From NCBI GenBank assembly GCA_947476895.1, contig CANJRX010000012.1, positions 1 through 61,381 on the forward strand: a stretch of 61,381 bases of DNA, read 5' to 3'. The notes below the pieces were generated by a model, which had not been told where the DNA came from, did no database searches, and was given only the letters and a program-made list of their open reading frames with translations. This DNA is from Fidelibacterota bacterium. GTDB lineage: Bacteria; Pseudomonadota; Alphaproteobacteria; Rhodospirillales; Rhodospirillaceae. The translations under genes and the position numbers were made by a program. Positions within the stretch are counted from its first letter, which is position 1, and the number at the start of each line of letters is the position of its first letter. Positions 1 through 6,812 of the stretch are shown here, in pieces.

Positions 1-81
1 AGACTTGCCCTGCGCCATCAGCACCTCGATCTGCCTTAACTTGGAAACAATCTGCTCCGCGCCTAATCCACGTCTCGCCAT
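1..81 (-). mobile_element. IS3-family transposase OrfA, N-terminal part (runs off the left edge)
   Basis: The reverse strand encodes 27 residues starting MARRGLGAEQIVSKLRQIEV, the typical start of the helix-turn-helix OrfA protein of IS3-type insertion sequences (EQIVxKLRQxEVxxAQG pattern). A strong AGGAGG-like ribosome site lies just upstream at 86-96. OrfA binds the element ends and is normally fused by frameshifting to the DDE transposase OrfB, which would lie outside the window. The outer end of the element is probably near 146, where TGACCT begins on the reverse strand and reads inward. Only the family is called; the exact IS cannot be named. Confidence 0.75.
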
Positions 82-100
82 GTTCAGCTCCTCCTGTTGG

Positions 101-146
101 GGTCAATTCTCTCAAATCAACCGGTACAAAAAAAGCCGTCAGGTCA
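101..146 (-). repeat. Probable terminal inverted repeat and leader of the left IS3-type element
   Basis: On the reverse strand this begins TGACCTGACGGCTTTTTTTG and continues with TACCGGT, then about 60 bases lead to the orfA start. IS3-family ends usually begin with TG. A close match, TGACCTGACCGATTTTCTG then TACCAGT, occurs on the + strand from 61153. The insertion point lies only a few bases past the stop codon of the neighbouring FMN reductase gene. The boundary is inferred from similarity of the two ends. Confidence 0.5.
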
Positions 147-150
147 ATCA

Positions 151-708
151 TTAGCCGAGATGGGTTTGGATCCAGGTCGCGAAGCTGGTCATGATCGTTT
201 GCCCGAAGCCGCGTGAACGTTCGTCGGCGATTTTGCCTTCGGCGTCGAAGAACTTATCGCTGACGTGGATGTAGGCTTCGGGCTGGTCCATGGTCGGCAT
301 GTCGAGAAACACCAGCGATTGGCGCAGGTGGTGATTCGCACCGAAACCGCTGATGCCGCCAATGGACGAGCTAACAACCGCCGCCGGCTTCTTGGACCAG
401 ACACTAGCGCCGTAAGGGCGCGAACCAACGTCGATGGCGTTCTTAAGCACACCAGGAACCGAGCGGTTGTATTCCGGCGTCACGAACAAGACCGCGTCGG
501 CTTTCTTGATACGCTCGCGGAACGCCGTCCATTCCGCGGTCGGCGCGGCGTCGAGGTCTTGGTTGTAAAGCTGTAGGGCGCCGATATCGACGAAGTCGAA
601 GCTCAGGTGTTTCGGCGCGAGGTCGGCCAGGGCTTTGCCCAGCTTACGGTTATAGGAATCCTTACGCAGGCTGCCGACGACAACGGCGACGGTACGGTTT
701 GTGGCCAT
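151..708 (-). CDS. NADPH-dependent FMN reductase (ChrR/YieF-like quinone reductase)
   Basis: A 185-residue flavodoxin-fold protein. The phosphate-binding loop GSLRKDSYNRKL is at about residues 12-23, and the family signature PEYNRSVPGVLKNAID is at about 78-93. Family members are soluble FMN enzymes that pass two electrons from NAD(P)H to quinones, azo dyes or chromate; ChrR/YieF of E. coli has the same motifs and length. The true substrate cannot be read from sequence. It starts with ATG at the right end, and the stop abuts the left IS end, so the gene looks intact although an element has landed directly behind it. It is monocistronic, with erpA divergent from it. Confidence 0.88.
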   Translation of the reverse strand: MATNRTVAVVVGSLRKDSYNRKLGKALADLAPKHLSFDFVDIGALQLYNQDLDAAPTAEWTAFRERIKKADAVLFVTPEYNRSVPGVLKNAIDVGSRPYGASVWSKKPAAVVSSSIGGISGFGANHHLRQSLVFLDMPTMDQPEAYIHVSDKFFDAEGKIADERSRGFGQTIMTSFATWIQTHLG

Positions 709-841
709 GACTTGAAGTCCTTATGAGCTTTGTTTGATACGGGAACACCCGTGATGTGAGCGCATCATATAGTTAAAATTGCAAAACCGGCTAGGTCCTA
801 GCCGCCTTGAATCGTCGGCCCACACACACTAAGTTAGGCCC

Positions 842-1192
842 ATGAATAGCATTTCCACCGACACCGCCCCTTTGACCATGACGGCCGCCGCCGCCCAGCG
901 CGTGCAGGTATTGGCCAAGGAAGAAGGCAACCCGGCCCTGATGCTGCGCTTGGCGGTTTCCGGCGGTGGCTGTTCGGGCTTTTCCTACAATTTCAGCATG
1001 GATGCCGACGCCACCTCTGATGACAAGGTGTTCGAATTCCATGGCTCGAAACTGATCGTGGACGAAACCTCCATGGATCTTTTGAAGGGGTGCCAGATCG
1101 ACTATGTCGATACGCTGATGGCCTCCTCCTTCCAAATCGTCAATCCCAACGCCACATCCACCTGCGGCTGCGGAACCTCTTTTGCGATCTAG
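842..1192 (+). CDS. erpA: Iron-sulfur cluster insertion protein ErpA
   Basis: A 116-residue A-type carrier of the HesB/IscA family, which delivers Fe-S clusters to apo-enzymes in the cytoplasm. The three conserved cysteines are present: Cys44 in GGGCSGFSY, and Cys108 and Cys110 in STCGCGTSF near the C-terminus. The short N-terminal extension before LTMTAAAA is usual for ErpA. In this window IlvD is a plausible Fe-S client. The gene is divergent from the FMN reductase and ends tail-to-tail with the next gene, overlapping it by 4 bases. ErpA rather than IscA is chosen on the spacing and sequence of the cysteine motifs and the lack of isc neighbours. Confidence 0.9.
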   Translation: MNSISTDTAPLTMTAAAAQRVQVLAKEEGNPALMLRLAVSGGGCSGFSYNFSMDADATSDDKVFEFHGSKLIVDETSMDLLKGCQIDYVDTLMASSFQIVNPNATSTCGCGTSFAI

Positions 1193-1899
1193 CGACGCCG
1201 CGGCTTCGCTTTATTCCAATTCGCGCACAGTTCGGCCGTAGCAGCATAATTGCTGGCGGAATCGAGCGGCGCATTGCGCGCCGCCATCGTGTCTTGAAAC
1301 TGTGCCAGCGTGTTGTCCATGCCGCGGCTGACATTCTTGAACGCCGTCTCCATGGCGGCGTCAGCATTGCCTGCGAATACCGGCTGCTGAACGCTTAAGG
1401 CGCGCTCAATCTCCGCGCGGAAACGCGGCGCAAATTCCCTGAGCGCGCCATTGTTAACGGCCACGTGCTGGTTCTCGTGATCGAGCACACTGTTGTATTC
1501 GCACGTGCCCGGTGCAAACTCGCTGGCGATGTAAACCTGCATGCGCTTCCAGCCGAATTCTGCATCGATATTCGTCAGGTAAACGCAGTACCCGCCGCGC
1601 ACTTGCATCGCCATGGACTGCGTCTGCGCGCTGTAAGTGGATTCAGCATAAGTGATGCCTAACGCACTTTCGTGCGGCCCTAAGACGGCCTCGGTATGTT
1701 CGCGGAACAGATTCTGAATGCCCTGGATAGAGAGCCGGTTATTATAAACTGGCGGGGGCGTCAGGGTTTTGAAGTTGAGCGTTATGGCTTTCTTGTAGGG
1801 CGGACATACCGACCCCTGCGCTGCCTCGGCATTTTGAGGCGCAAAAAAAGCCGCCGAGACCGCGGCGACAAAAAGAGCAAGAAACAGGCGGCCGTTCAT
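1189..1899 (-). CDS. Secreted protein with an HEXXH motif, putative metallopeptidase
   Basis: A 236-residue protein with a clear Sec signal peptide (hydrophobic stretch about 4-20, AEA-A cleavage near residue 26). It contains HENQH at 141-145, an HEXXH zinc-protease motif, in the context VLDHENQHVAVN. The layout resembles predicted secreted zinc-dependent proteases of the DUF922 type, but the match is by eye. Four cysteines could form periplasmic disulfides. The third metal ligand cannot be assigned. The 3' end overlaps erpA on the other strand, and its promoter region is shared divergently with exonuclease III. Function is unknown beyond probable periplasmic location. Confidence 0.6.
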   Translation of the reverse strand: MNGRLFLALFVAAVSAAFFAPQNAEAAQGSVCPPYKKAITLNFKTLTPPPVYNNRLSIQGIQNLFREHTEAVLGPHESALGITYAESTYSAQTQSMAMQVRGGYCVYLTNIDAEFGWKRMQVYIASEFAPGTCEYNSVLDHENQHVAVNNGALREFAPRFRAEIERALSVQQPVFAGNADAAMETAFKNVSRGMDNTLAQFQDTMAARNAPLDSASNYAATAELCANWNKAKPRRR

Positions 1900-1998
1900 G
1901 GGTCCATCCTAGCATGCCCGTCAGCTTTTCGAACCTTGCCGATTGCCTTGGGAACTGTAGGATGGCCGCATCTTAAGGCATTAAAATGGCAAACTCCT

Positions 1999-2793
1999 GT
2001 GCCCCCCTCACCTACTAAAATCAAGATCGCGACCTGGAATGTGAATTCCGTGAAGGCACGCTTGCCTAACGTCTTGGACTGGCTGAAAGACGCCCAGCCC
2101 GACGTGGTGATGCTGCAAGAAATCAAATGCATTGACGAGAATTTCCCGCGCACGGAGATCGAGGACGCCGGTTACAACGTGGCGACCCATGGCCAAAAGG
2201 CCTACAACGGCGTCGCCATTCTCTCAAAGTCGCCGCTGGAAGATGTCGAGCCGAAGCTGCCCGACGGTGAGGGCGACGATCACGCCCGCTATATGGAAGC
2301 TACCGTCTTCGGCAAAGTACGCGTGGCCTCGATCTACCTGCCCAACGGCAATCCGATCGACACCGAGAAATTCCCTTACAAGCTGGCCTGGATGGACCGC
2401 CTGCGCGCCCACATGATCCGCGGCCTTGCCGACGGCGAGATGCGGGTTTACGGCGGCGACTACAACGTTATCCCGACCGACACCGATGTCTACAATGCCA
2501 AAGCCTTCGCCGGCGACGCCCTCATGCAGCCAGAAAGCCGCGCGCGCTTTCGTTCATTGCTGCATTTAGGGCTGACCGATGCGTTCCGCGAGTTCAACAA
2601 ACTCCCGCATCAATATTCCTATTGGGATTATCAGGCCGGTGCTTGGCAGAAGGATAACGGCCTTCTGATCGACTTCCTTTTGCTTTCGCCCAAAGCCGCT
2701 GATGCGCTCACCAACGCCGGCATCGACAAGGCGCCACGTGGCAAAGAAAAGGCCTCAGACCACACGCCGGTGTGGTGCGAGTTGGCGGTGTAG
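1999..2793 (+). CDS. xthA: Exodeoxyribonuclease III
   Basis: An AP endonuclease/3'-5' exonuclease of the EEP fold, used in base-excision repair. Visible motifs are KIATWNVNSVKARL near the N-terminus, the metal-binding LQEIK (Glu about 41), GGDYNVIPTDTDV in the middle and the terminal SDHTPVW histidine motif. The reading frame stays open further upstream into the divergent neighbour, but homology starts at KIKIATWN. GTG at 1999 is the nearest start codon before it (264 residues, the usual family length). An ATG at 1986 is out of frame. The start is therefore less certain than the function. Two bases separate its stop from the next start, so the two genes are probably co-transcribed. Confidence 0.88.
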   Translation: MPPSPTKIKIATWNVNSVKARLPNVLDWLKDAQPDVVMLQEIKCIDENFPRTEIEDAGYNVATHGQKAYNGVAILSKSPLEDVEPKLPDGEGDDHARYMEATVFGKVRVASIYLPNGNPIDTEKFPYKLAWMDRLRAHMIRGLADGEMRVYGGDYNVIPTDTDVYNAKAFAGDALMQPESRARFRSLLHLGLTDAFREFNKLPHQYSYWDYQAGAWQKDNGLLIDFLLLSPKAADALTNAGIDKAPRGKEKASDHTPVWCELAV

Positions 2794-2795
2794 CG

Positions 2796-3671
2796 ATGGC
2801 CGCTATCGAAAGACACCCCGACGTCCCGGACAATATTTTTGCCCTGGAGCCGCACGACACCATCAGCGATTACGCCCGCACCTATGGCGACGAGATCGCG
2901 CGCCAGTATGAAAATTACAACATCATCTACATTCCGCGTTTTCCGCTTAGCATCGATCTGCCGATGTTTCAGGCGCTGAATGTTCCTGACTCCCTCGCGA
3001 AACTTGGCGTTCTCAACGGCATCGAAGACAGCGTCTACACGCGCAACGGCGCGGAGATCGCCTTTAACCGTAATCACTTTCTCTATCAGCTTGTGAAATC
3101 CGAAAGCGTGGCAGGATACCTGCAGCATCAAATTCGCACCTGCAACGACCAGATGCGCGAAGCGCTGCGCATACTGTTTCCCCGCTACCACTCGCTGTCG
3201 TGCGGTAACATCACCTGGCGGCTGACAGACACGCCGAAGTCCATCATGCACATCGATCATTTTAATACCGATGAGGCCACCCGGGATTCAGTCGATCGCA
3301 ATCACAAAATAAAAGTGTTTATCAATATCGACGTCGAGCCGCGGCGGTGGCGCACGTCGTTTACATTGCCGGAGATTCTTGCGCGCTATCAGCCGCAGCT
3401 TTCCCGCGTGTTACCGCCCCGCCGGAATTTGATCGCCTGGCGCTGCGCCGACCTAGACCTCTTAAAGAATGCGCCTGCCCATGAGGTGGCCTACCCGCTG
3501 ATGTCGGCAGTGATCGTGAATGCCGATGTGGTGTCGCATCAGGTGATATCCGGCAAGCGCGTGATCGCTGGCGAATTCTTTTGCGAAGAGCGCGATATGC
3601 TCGACCCCTCAAAACAGCCGCAGACGTGTCTGCCCGGCTGGTTTAAGGATTACGGATACGAGGCTGTGTAG
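2796..3671 (+). CDS. Kdo hydroxylase family Fe(II)/2-oxoglutarate dioxygenase (KdoO-like)
   Basis: A 291-residue soluble protein resembling the Kdo_hydroxy family (PF11004), which oxidises the inner-core sugar Kdo of lipopolysaccharide. Features consistent with that family are the metal motif HID at 152-154 (MHIDHF), the adjacent KVFINIDVEPRRW block, and the distal histidine in SHQVISGKRVIAGEFF (His248). A longer frame begins at GTG 2772 inside xthA, but ATG 2796 fits the operon spacing and gives the family length. Assignment is by recalled motif pattern, and the HID/Asp spacing should be aligned to KdoO. Coupling to xthA looks positional rather than functional. Confidence 0.65.
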   Translation: MAAIERHPDVPDNIFALEPHDTISDYARTYGDEIARQYENYNIIYIPRFPLSIDLPMFQALNVPDSLAKLGVLNGIEDSVYTRNGAEIAFNRNHFLYQLVKSESVAGYLQHQIRTCNDQMREALRILFPRYHSLSCGNITWRLTDTPKSIMHIDHFNTDEATRDSVDRNHKIKVFINIDVEPRRWRTSFTLPEILARYQPQLSRVLPPRRNLIAWRCADLDLLKNAPAHEVAYPLMSAVIVNADVVSHQVISGKRVIAGEFFCEERDMLDPSKQPQTCLPGWFKDYGYEAV

Positions 3672-3768
3672 CGGACCAATGTTAGGTGTCGCTGGTCGTT
3701 CCCATTCAGGAATAGTGGCTGACACGTTAGTGAGAGAAACTTAGATAATGACTTGGGGGCCTGCAAAC

Positions 3769-4266
3769 ATGCGCATCGCGGCACGAACGCTCGTGGTTCT
3801 GGCGCTTTGCGCCTCGCCCGTCCTGGCGGCTGATACGGCGGAGAGCCAACTGACCGCATTCCAAAAGAAATACAATGTCGCGGAATGGGCCAGCGACCAC
3901 TGTGGAAGTTTCGAACTCACCTCGGAAGACCAAACGTATGCGGTGCTGATGAGCACCTCGCTTTGGCGATCTTCAAAATCGCCCACACCGCAAATGGTCG
4001 GGCGCCCGGCCGCTGCGAACTACTGTAAGGGCATAGGCATTTCCCATACCCTTTTGGACTGGCCCAAGGACCTGCCGCCCGGAACTTATGTTGTCGCCGC
4101 AAAAAGAAGCGGCGATCCCAATCAGATGGGTTATCCGGTGCAGGTCGTCGGCGTCCTCAACAATAAAGCCGTGGATGAAACGATACACCGTGCTGCTGCT
4201 GATCGTATCTGTAGCGCGGGCTTCGGAGAACAGTGCCGGTACAGATATGAGTCTCGGCCGAAGTGA
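3769..4266 (+). CDS. Secreted protein of unknown function
   Basis: A 165-residue protein starting MRIAARTLVVLALCASPVLA, a textbook Sec signal peptide cleaved before ADTAESQL. A GGGGG ribosome site precedes this ATG; an in-frame ATG 21 bases upstream would spoil the signal peptide. The mature part has no domain I recognise. It has several cysteines (CGSF, YCKG, ICSAGFGEQC), so disulfides are likely in the periplasm. It faces a lipoprotein gene tail-to-tail. A real gene is supported by the signal peptide and the clean frame; function is unknown. Confidence 0.65.
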   Translation: MRIAARTLVVLALCASPVLAADTAESQLTAFQKKYNVAEWASDHCGSFELTSEDQTYAVLMSTSLWRSSKSPTPQMVGRPAAANYCKGIGISHTLLDWPKDLPPGTYVVAAKRSGDPNQMGYPVQVVGVLNNKAVDETIHRAAADRICSAGFGEQCRYRYESRPK

Positions 4267-4301
4267 TTTCCCCTGACGGCGCCTCACACACCGGCTGGGC
4301 G

Positions 4302-4865
4302 TTACTTACCAATCAGCGCAGCGAAGCCTGGATCTGAAATCGTACGATTGATGAGACGTTGCACCGAGGGCGTAATGGCGTTAGCGACGTTTCGACAGGC
4401 GTTGTCGCCAATAAATCCGCTATCAAAGTCGTACTGCAGGCTGGTTATGACGGACCTTCCATTGGAAGGGTTTGCAACCTGCAGCGAGAAATCCCAGCGG
4501 CCGCCCGTTAGCCCCGTGGTCGAAGAAAACGACGCCCTATGAAGCGTCGCGACAAGCTGAACGGAAGCTTGGTCGTCAGAGAAGATGCCGGCGAATTTCA
4601 GCTCGTCGTTAAACGAGTCCCGTATGAAGTCGGCGAGCGAGCGATTGCCCGAAGTCTTAATCGGCCCCATCAAACGGCACGAACTGTCGAAACTGCTTTG
4701 GTCGTTGATGGTGGCAACGCGTACTTTGGCGCCTTCGAATTTGCGAAGCGCGTAGGTGTTGTCGCCTAAATTCGAGTACGTCGCCGACGGCATGGTTTCG
4801 CACCCAGCAACAAGCAAGCATGCGACGGCGACGGCAAATGACGTTGCGAATTTCAAAGCGCGCAT
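4302..4865 (-). CDS. Putative lipoprotein of unknown function
   Basis: A 187-residue protein starting MRALKFATSFAVAVACLLVAGC, with lipobox LVAGC, so Cys22 is probably lipidated. A run of GGGGGG just before the ATG fixes this start over a longer in-frame option. The mature domain (SCRLMGPIKTSGNRSLADFI, later QLVATLHRASF) is mixed alpha/beta with two further cysteines. The placement of 'GNRSLADFIRDSFNDELKFAG' style residues suggests a small periplasmic fold seen in other unnamed proteobacterial lipoproteins, but I cannot name the family. It sits upstream of ilvD on the other side of a promoter gap and is probably transcribed alone. Confidence 0.65.
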   Translation of the reverse strand: MRALKFATSFAVAVACLLVAGCETMPSATYSNLGDNTYALRKFEGAKVRVATINDQSSFDSSCRLMGPIKTSGNRSLADFIRDSFNDELKFAGIFSDDQASVQLVATLHRASFSSTTGLTGGRWDFSLQVANPSNGRSVITSLQYDFDSGFIGDNACRNVANAITPSVQRLINRTISDPGFAALIGK

Positions 4866-4928
4866 AAAAGCCCCCCCTGGTTGCAGAACCATTGAAGGCT
4901 AAAATAACCCGCTAATCAAGTATTGGGG

Positions 4929-6671
4929 CTAAATATCCGCGTACATATGCGTTTCGGCCTGTGCACCTGGATGCGTGACCGCACCGTTTTGCGCATCGCC
5001 CACCAGCTGGGCGTACTTCCACAAGACGCCCGACTGATAGTTGTTGACGCGCGGCTTCCAGATGGCGCGGCGTGCGGCCAGCTCATCGGGCGAAACTTCC
5101 AGATCCATTGTGCCGGCTTCGGTGTCGATGGTGATGATGTCCCCGTCTTTCACCAGCGCGATGGGGCCGCCCACGGCAGCTTCGGGACCGACGTGGCCCA
5201 CGCACAGTCCGCGCGTGCCGCCGGAGAAGCGCCCATCGGTGACGAGCGCGACTTTGTCGCCCATGCCCTGCCCCGACAGTGCACCGGTGGTCGCCAGCAT
5301 CTCGCGCATACCGGGACCGCCCTTGGGACCTTCGTAGCGGATGATGATGACGTCGCCTTCTTTGTAGGCGCGGTTTTGCACAGCCGTGAAAGCCAAGTCT
5401 TCCGAGTCAAAGCACAACGCGGTGCCGCGGAATTTCTTTACCTTGAGACCAGCAACTTTGACGATGGCGCCCTGCGGCGCGAGTGAACCCTTTAAGCCCG
5501 CAACGCCGCCCGTAGGCGACATGGGGTTGGAGCACGGACGCACGACGTCCTGGTCCGTGGGGAACACAACGTCCTTCATGTTCTCTTCCAGCGTTTTGCC
5601 GGTGACGGTGATGCAATCGCCGTGCAGGTAGCCGCCATCGAGCAGCGCTTTGATCAGGATCGGGATGCCGCCGACTTTGTACAAATCCGCCGCCACGTAA
5701 CGGCCGCCCGGCTTCATGTCACCGATATAGGGCGTCTTCTTGAAGATCGCGCAAACGTCGTCGAGATCAAACTTGATACCTGCTTCATGCGCCATGGCCG
5801 GCAGATGCAGCCCGGCATTGGTCGAGCCGCCCGAAGCGGCCACAACCATGGCCGCGTTCTCAAAAGCTTTACGTGTCGCGATATCGCGCGGACGCAGGTT
5901 CAGGCGCAGGACGTCCATCACCGCTTTGCCGGCGGCTTTGGCGTATTGATTGCGCGCTTCGGTGAAGCTGGTCGGGATGCTGGCTGACAAGGGCAGCGCG
6001 AGGCCCATGGCCTCAGAGACCGTCGCCATGGTGTTGGCCGTGAACTGACCGCCGCACGCACCGGCTGAGGGACACGCGACACATTCCAGCTCGTGCAGAT
6101 CTTTGTCGGTCATTTTGCCGGCCGCGTGTTGGCCAACGCCTTCGAACACGTCGACGATAGTCACGTCTTTACCGTGGAAGTGGCCGGGCATGATCGCGCC
6201 GCCGTAGAGGAACACTGCAGGCACGTTCAGGCGCAGCATGGCCATCATCATACCGGGCAGCGATTTGTCGCAGCCGGCCATGCCGACCATCGCATCGTAA
6301 GAGTGACCGCGCATGGTGAGTTCCACCGTGTCGGCAATCCAATCACGCGACGCCAGCGACGACTTCATGCCCTCGTGGCCCATGGCGATGCCGTCGGTGA
6401 CGGTGATGGTGGTGAATTCGCGCGGCGTTCCGCCGCCGGCGCGCACGCCTTCCTTCACGATCTGCGCCTGACGGCCGAGGTCGATGTTGCAAGGTGCGGC
6501 TTCATTCCAACAGGTGGCAACGCCGACCATGGGCTGATGCAGCTCCTCTTCCGTCAGACCCATGGCATAATGCATGGCGCGGTGGGGCGCTTTGGTCGGC
6601 CCTTCGGTGATATGCCGGCTGGGAAGCTTCGACTTGTCGAATTTGTGGGGCTTTTTACCGTCGTCGAGCAT
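4929..6671 (-). CDS. ilvD: Dihydroxy-acid dehydratase
   Basis: The third enzyme of branched-chain amino acid synthesis, dehydrating 2,3-dihydroxy acids to the keto acids of valine and isoleucine. The 580-residue product carries the Fe-S and metal motifs of the IlvD/Edd family: [23 protein letters not shown] and [17 protein letters not shown]. The C-terminal [16 protein letters not shown] and [19 protein letters not shown] blocks are intact. ATG 6671 is preferred because GAGGA sits eight bases upstream; an in-frame TTG at 6686 overlaps that site. It is cytoplasmic and a likely client of Fe-S carriers such as ErpA. No leader peptide or attenuator was seen. Confidence 0.95.
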   Translation of the reverse strand: MLDDGKKPHKFDKSKLPSRHITEGPTKAPHRAMHYAMGLTEEELHQPMVGVATCWNEAAPCNIDLGRQAQIVKEGVRAGGGTPREFTTITVTDGIAMGHEGMKSSLASRDWIADTVELTMRGHSYDAMVGMAGCDKSLPGMMMAMLRLNVPAVFLYGGAIMPGHFHGKDVTIVDVFEGVGQHAAGKMTDKDLHELECVACPSAGACGGQFTANTMATVSEAMGLALPLSASIPTSFTEARNQYAKAAGKAVMDVLRLNLRPRDIATRKAFENAAMVVAASGGSTNAGLHLPAMAHEAGIKFDLDDVCAIFKKTPYIGDMKPGGRYVAADLYKVGGIPILIKALLDGGYLHGDCITVTGKTLEENMKDVVFPTDQDVVRPCSNPMSPTGGVAGLKGSLAPQGAIVKVAGLKVKKFRGTALCFDSEDLAFTAVQNRAYKEGDVIIIRYEGPKGGPGMREMLATTGALSGQGMGDKVALVTDGRFSGGTRGLCVGHVGPEAAVGGPIALVKDGDIITIDTEAGTMDLEVSPDELAARRAIWKPRVNNYQSGVLWKYAQLVGDAQNGAVTHPGAQAETHMYADI

Positions 6672-6701
6672 GGGCGTGGTCCTCAAACTAAACTCTTAGA
6701 A

Positions 6702-6812
6702 TCCCTCCCCTTGATGGGGAGGGATGGCGGCGAAGCCGCCAGGGTGGGGTGAATGGCCTGGTGGGGAGTTTACCCCCACCCCAACCCCTCCCCACAAGGG
6801 GGAGGGGCTTTT
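6702..6812. repeat. GC-rich palindromic intergenic repeat, multi-hairpin
   Basis: It contains nested inverted repeats: CCCTCCCC/GGGGAGGG (6703-6723), GGCGGC/GCCGCC (6727-6740), GTGGGG/CCCCAC arms, and CCCCTCCCC/GGGGGAGGGG just before the valS stop. This architecture is typical of REP-like elements dispersed in many alphaproteobacterial genomes. The last hairpin is followed on the valS strand by no long T run, so terminator activity is possible but not clear. It lies between valS (upstream) and ilvD (downstream) on the same strand. Confidence 0.75.
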
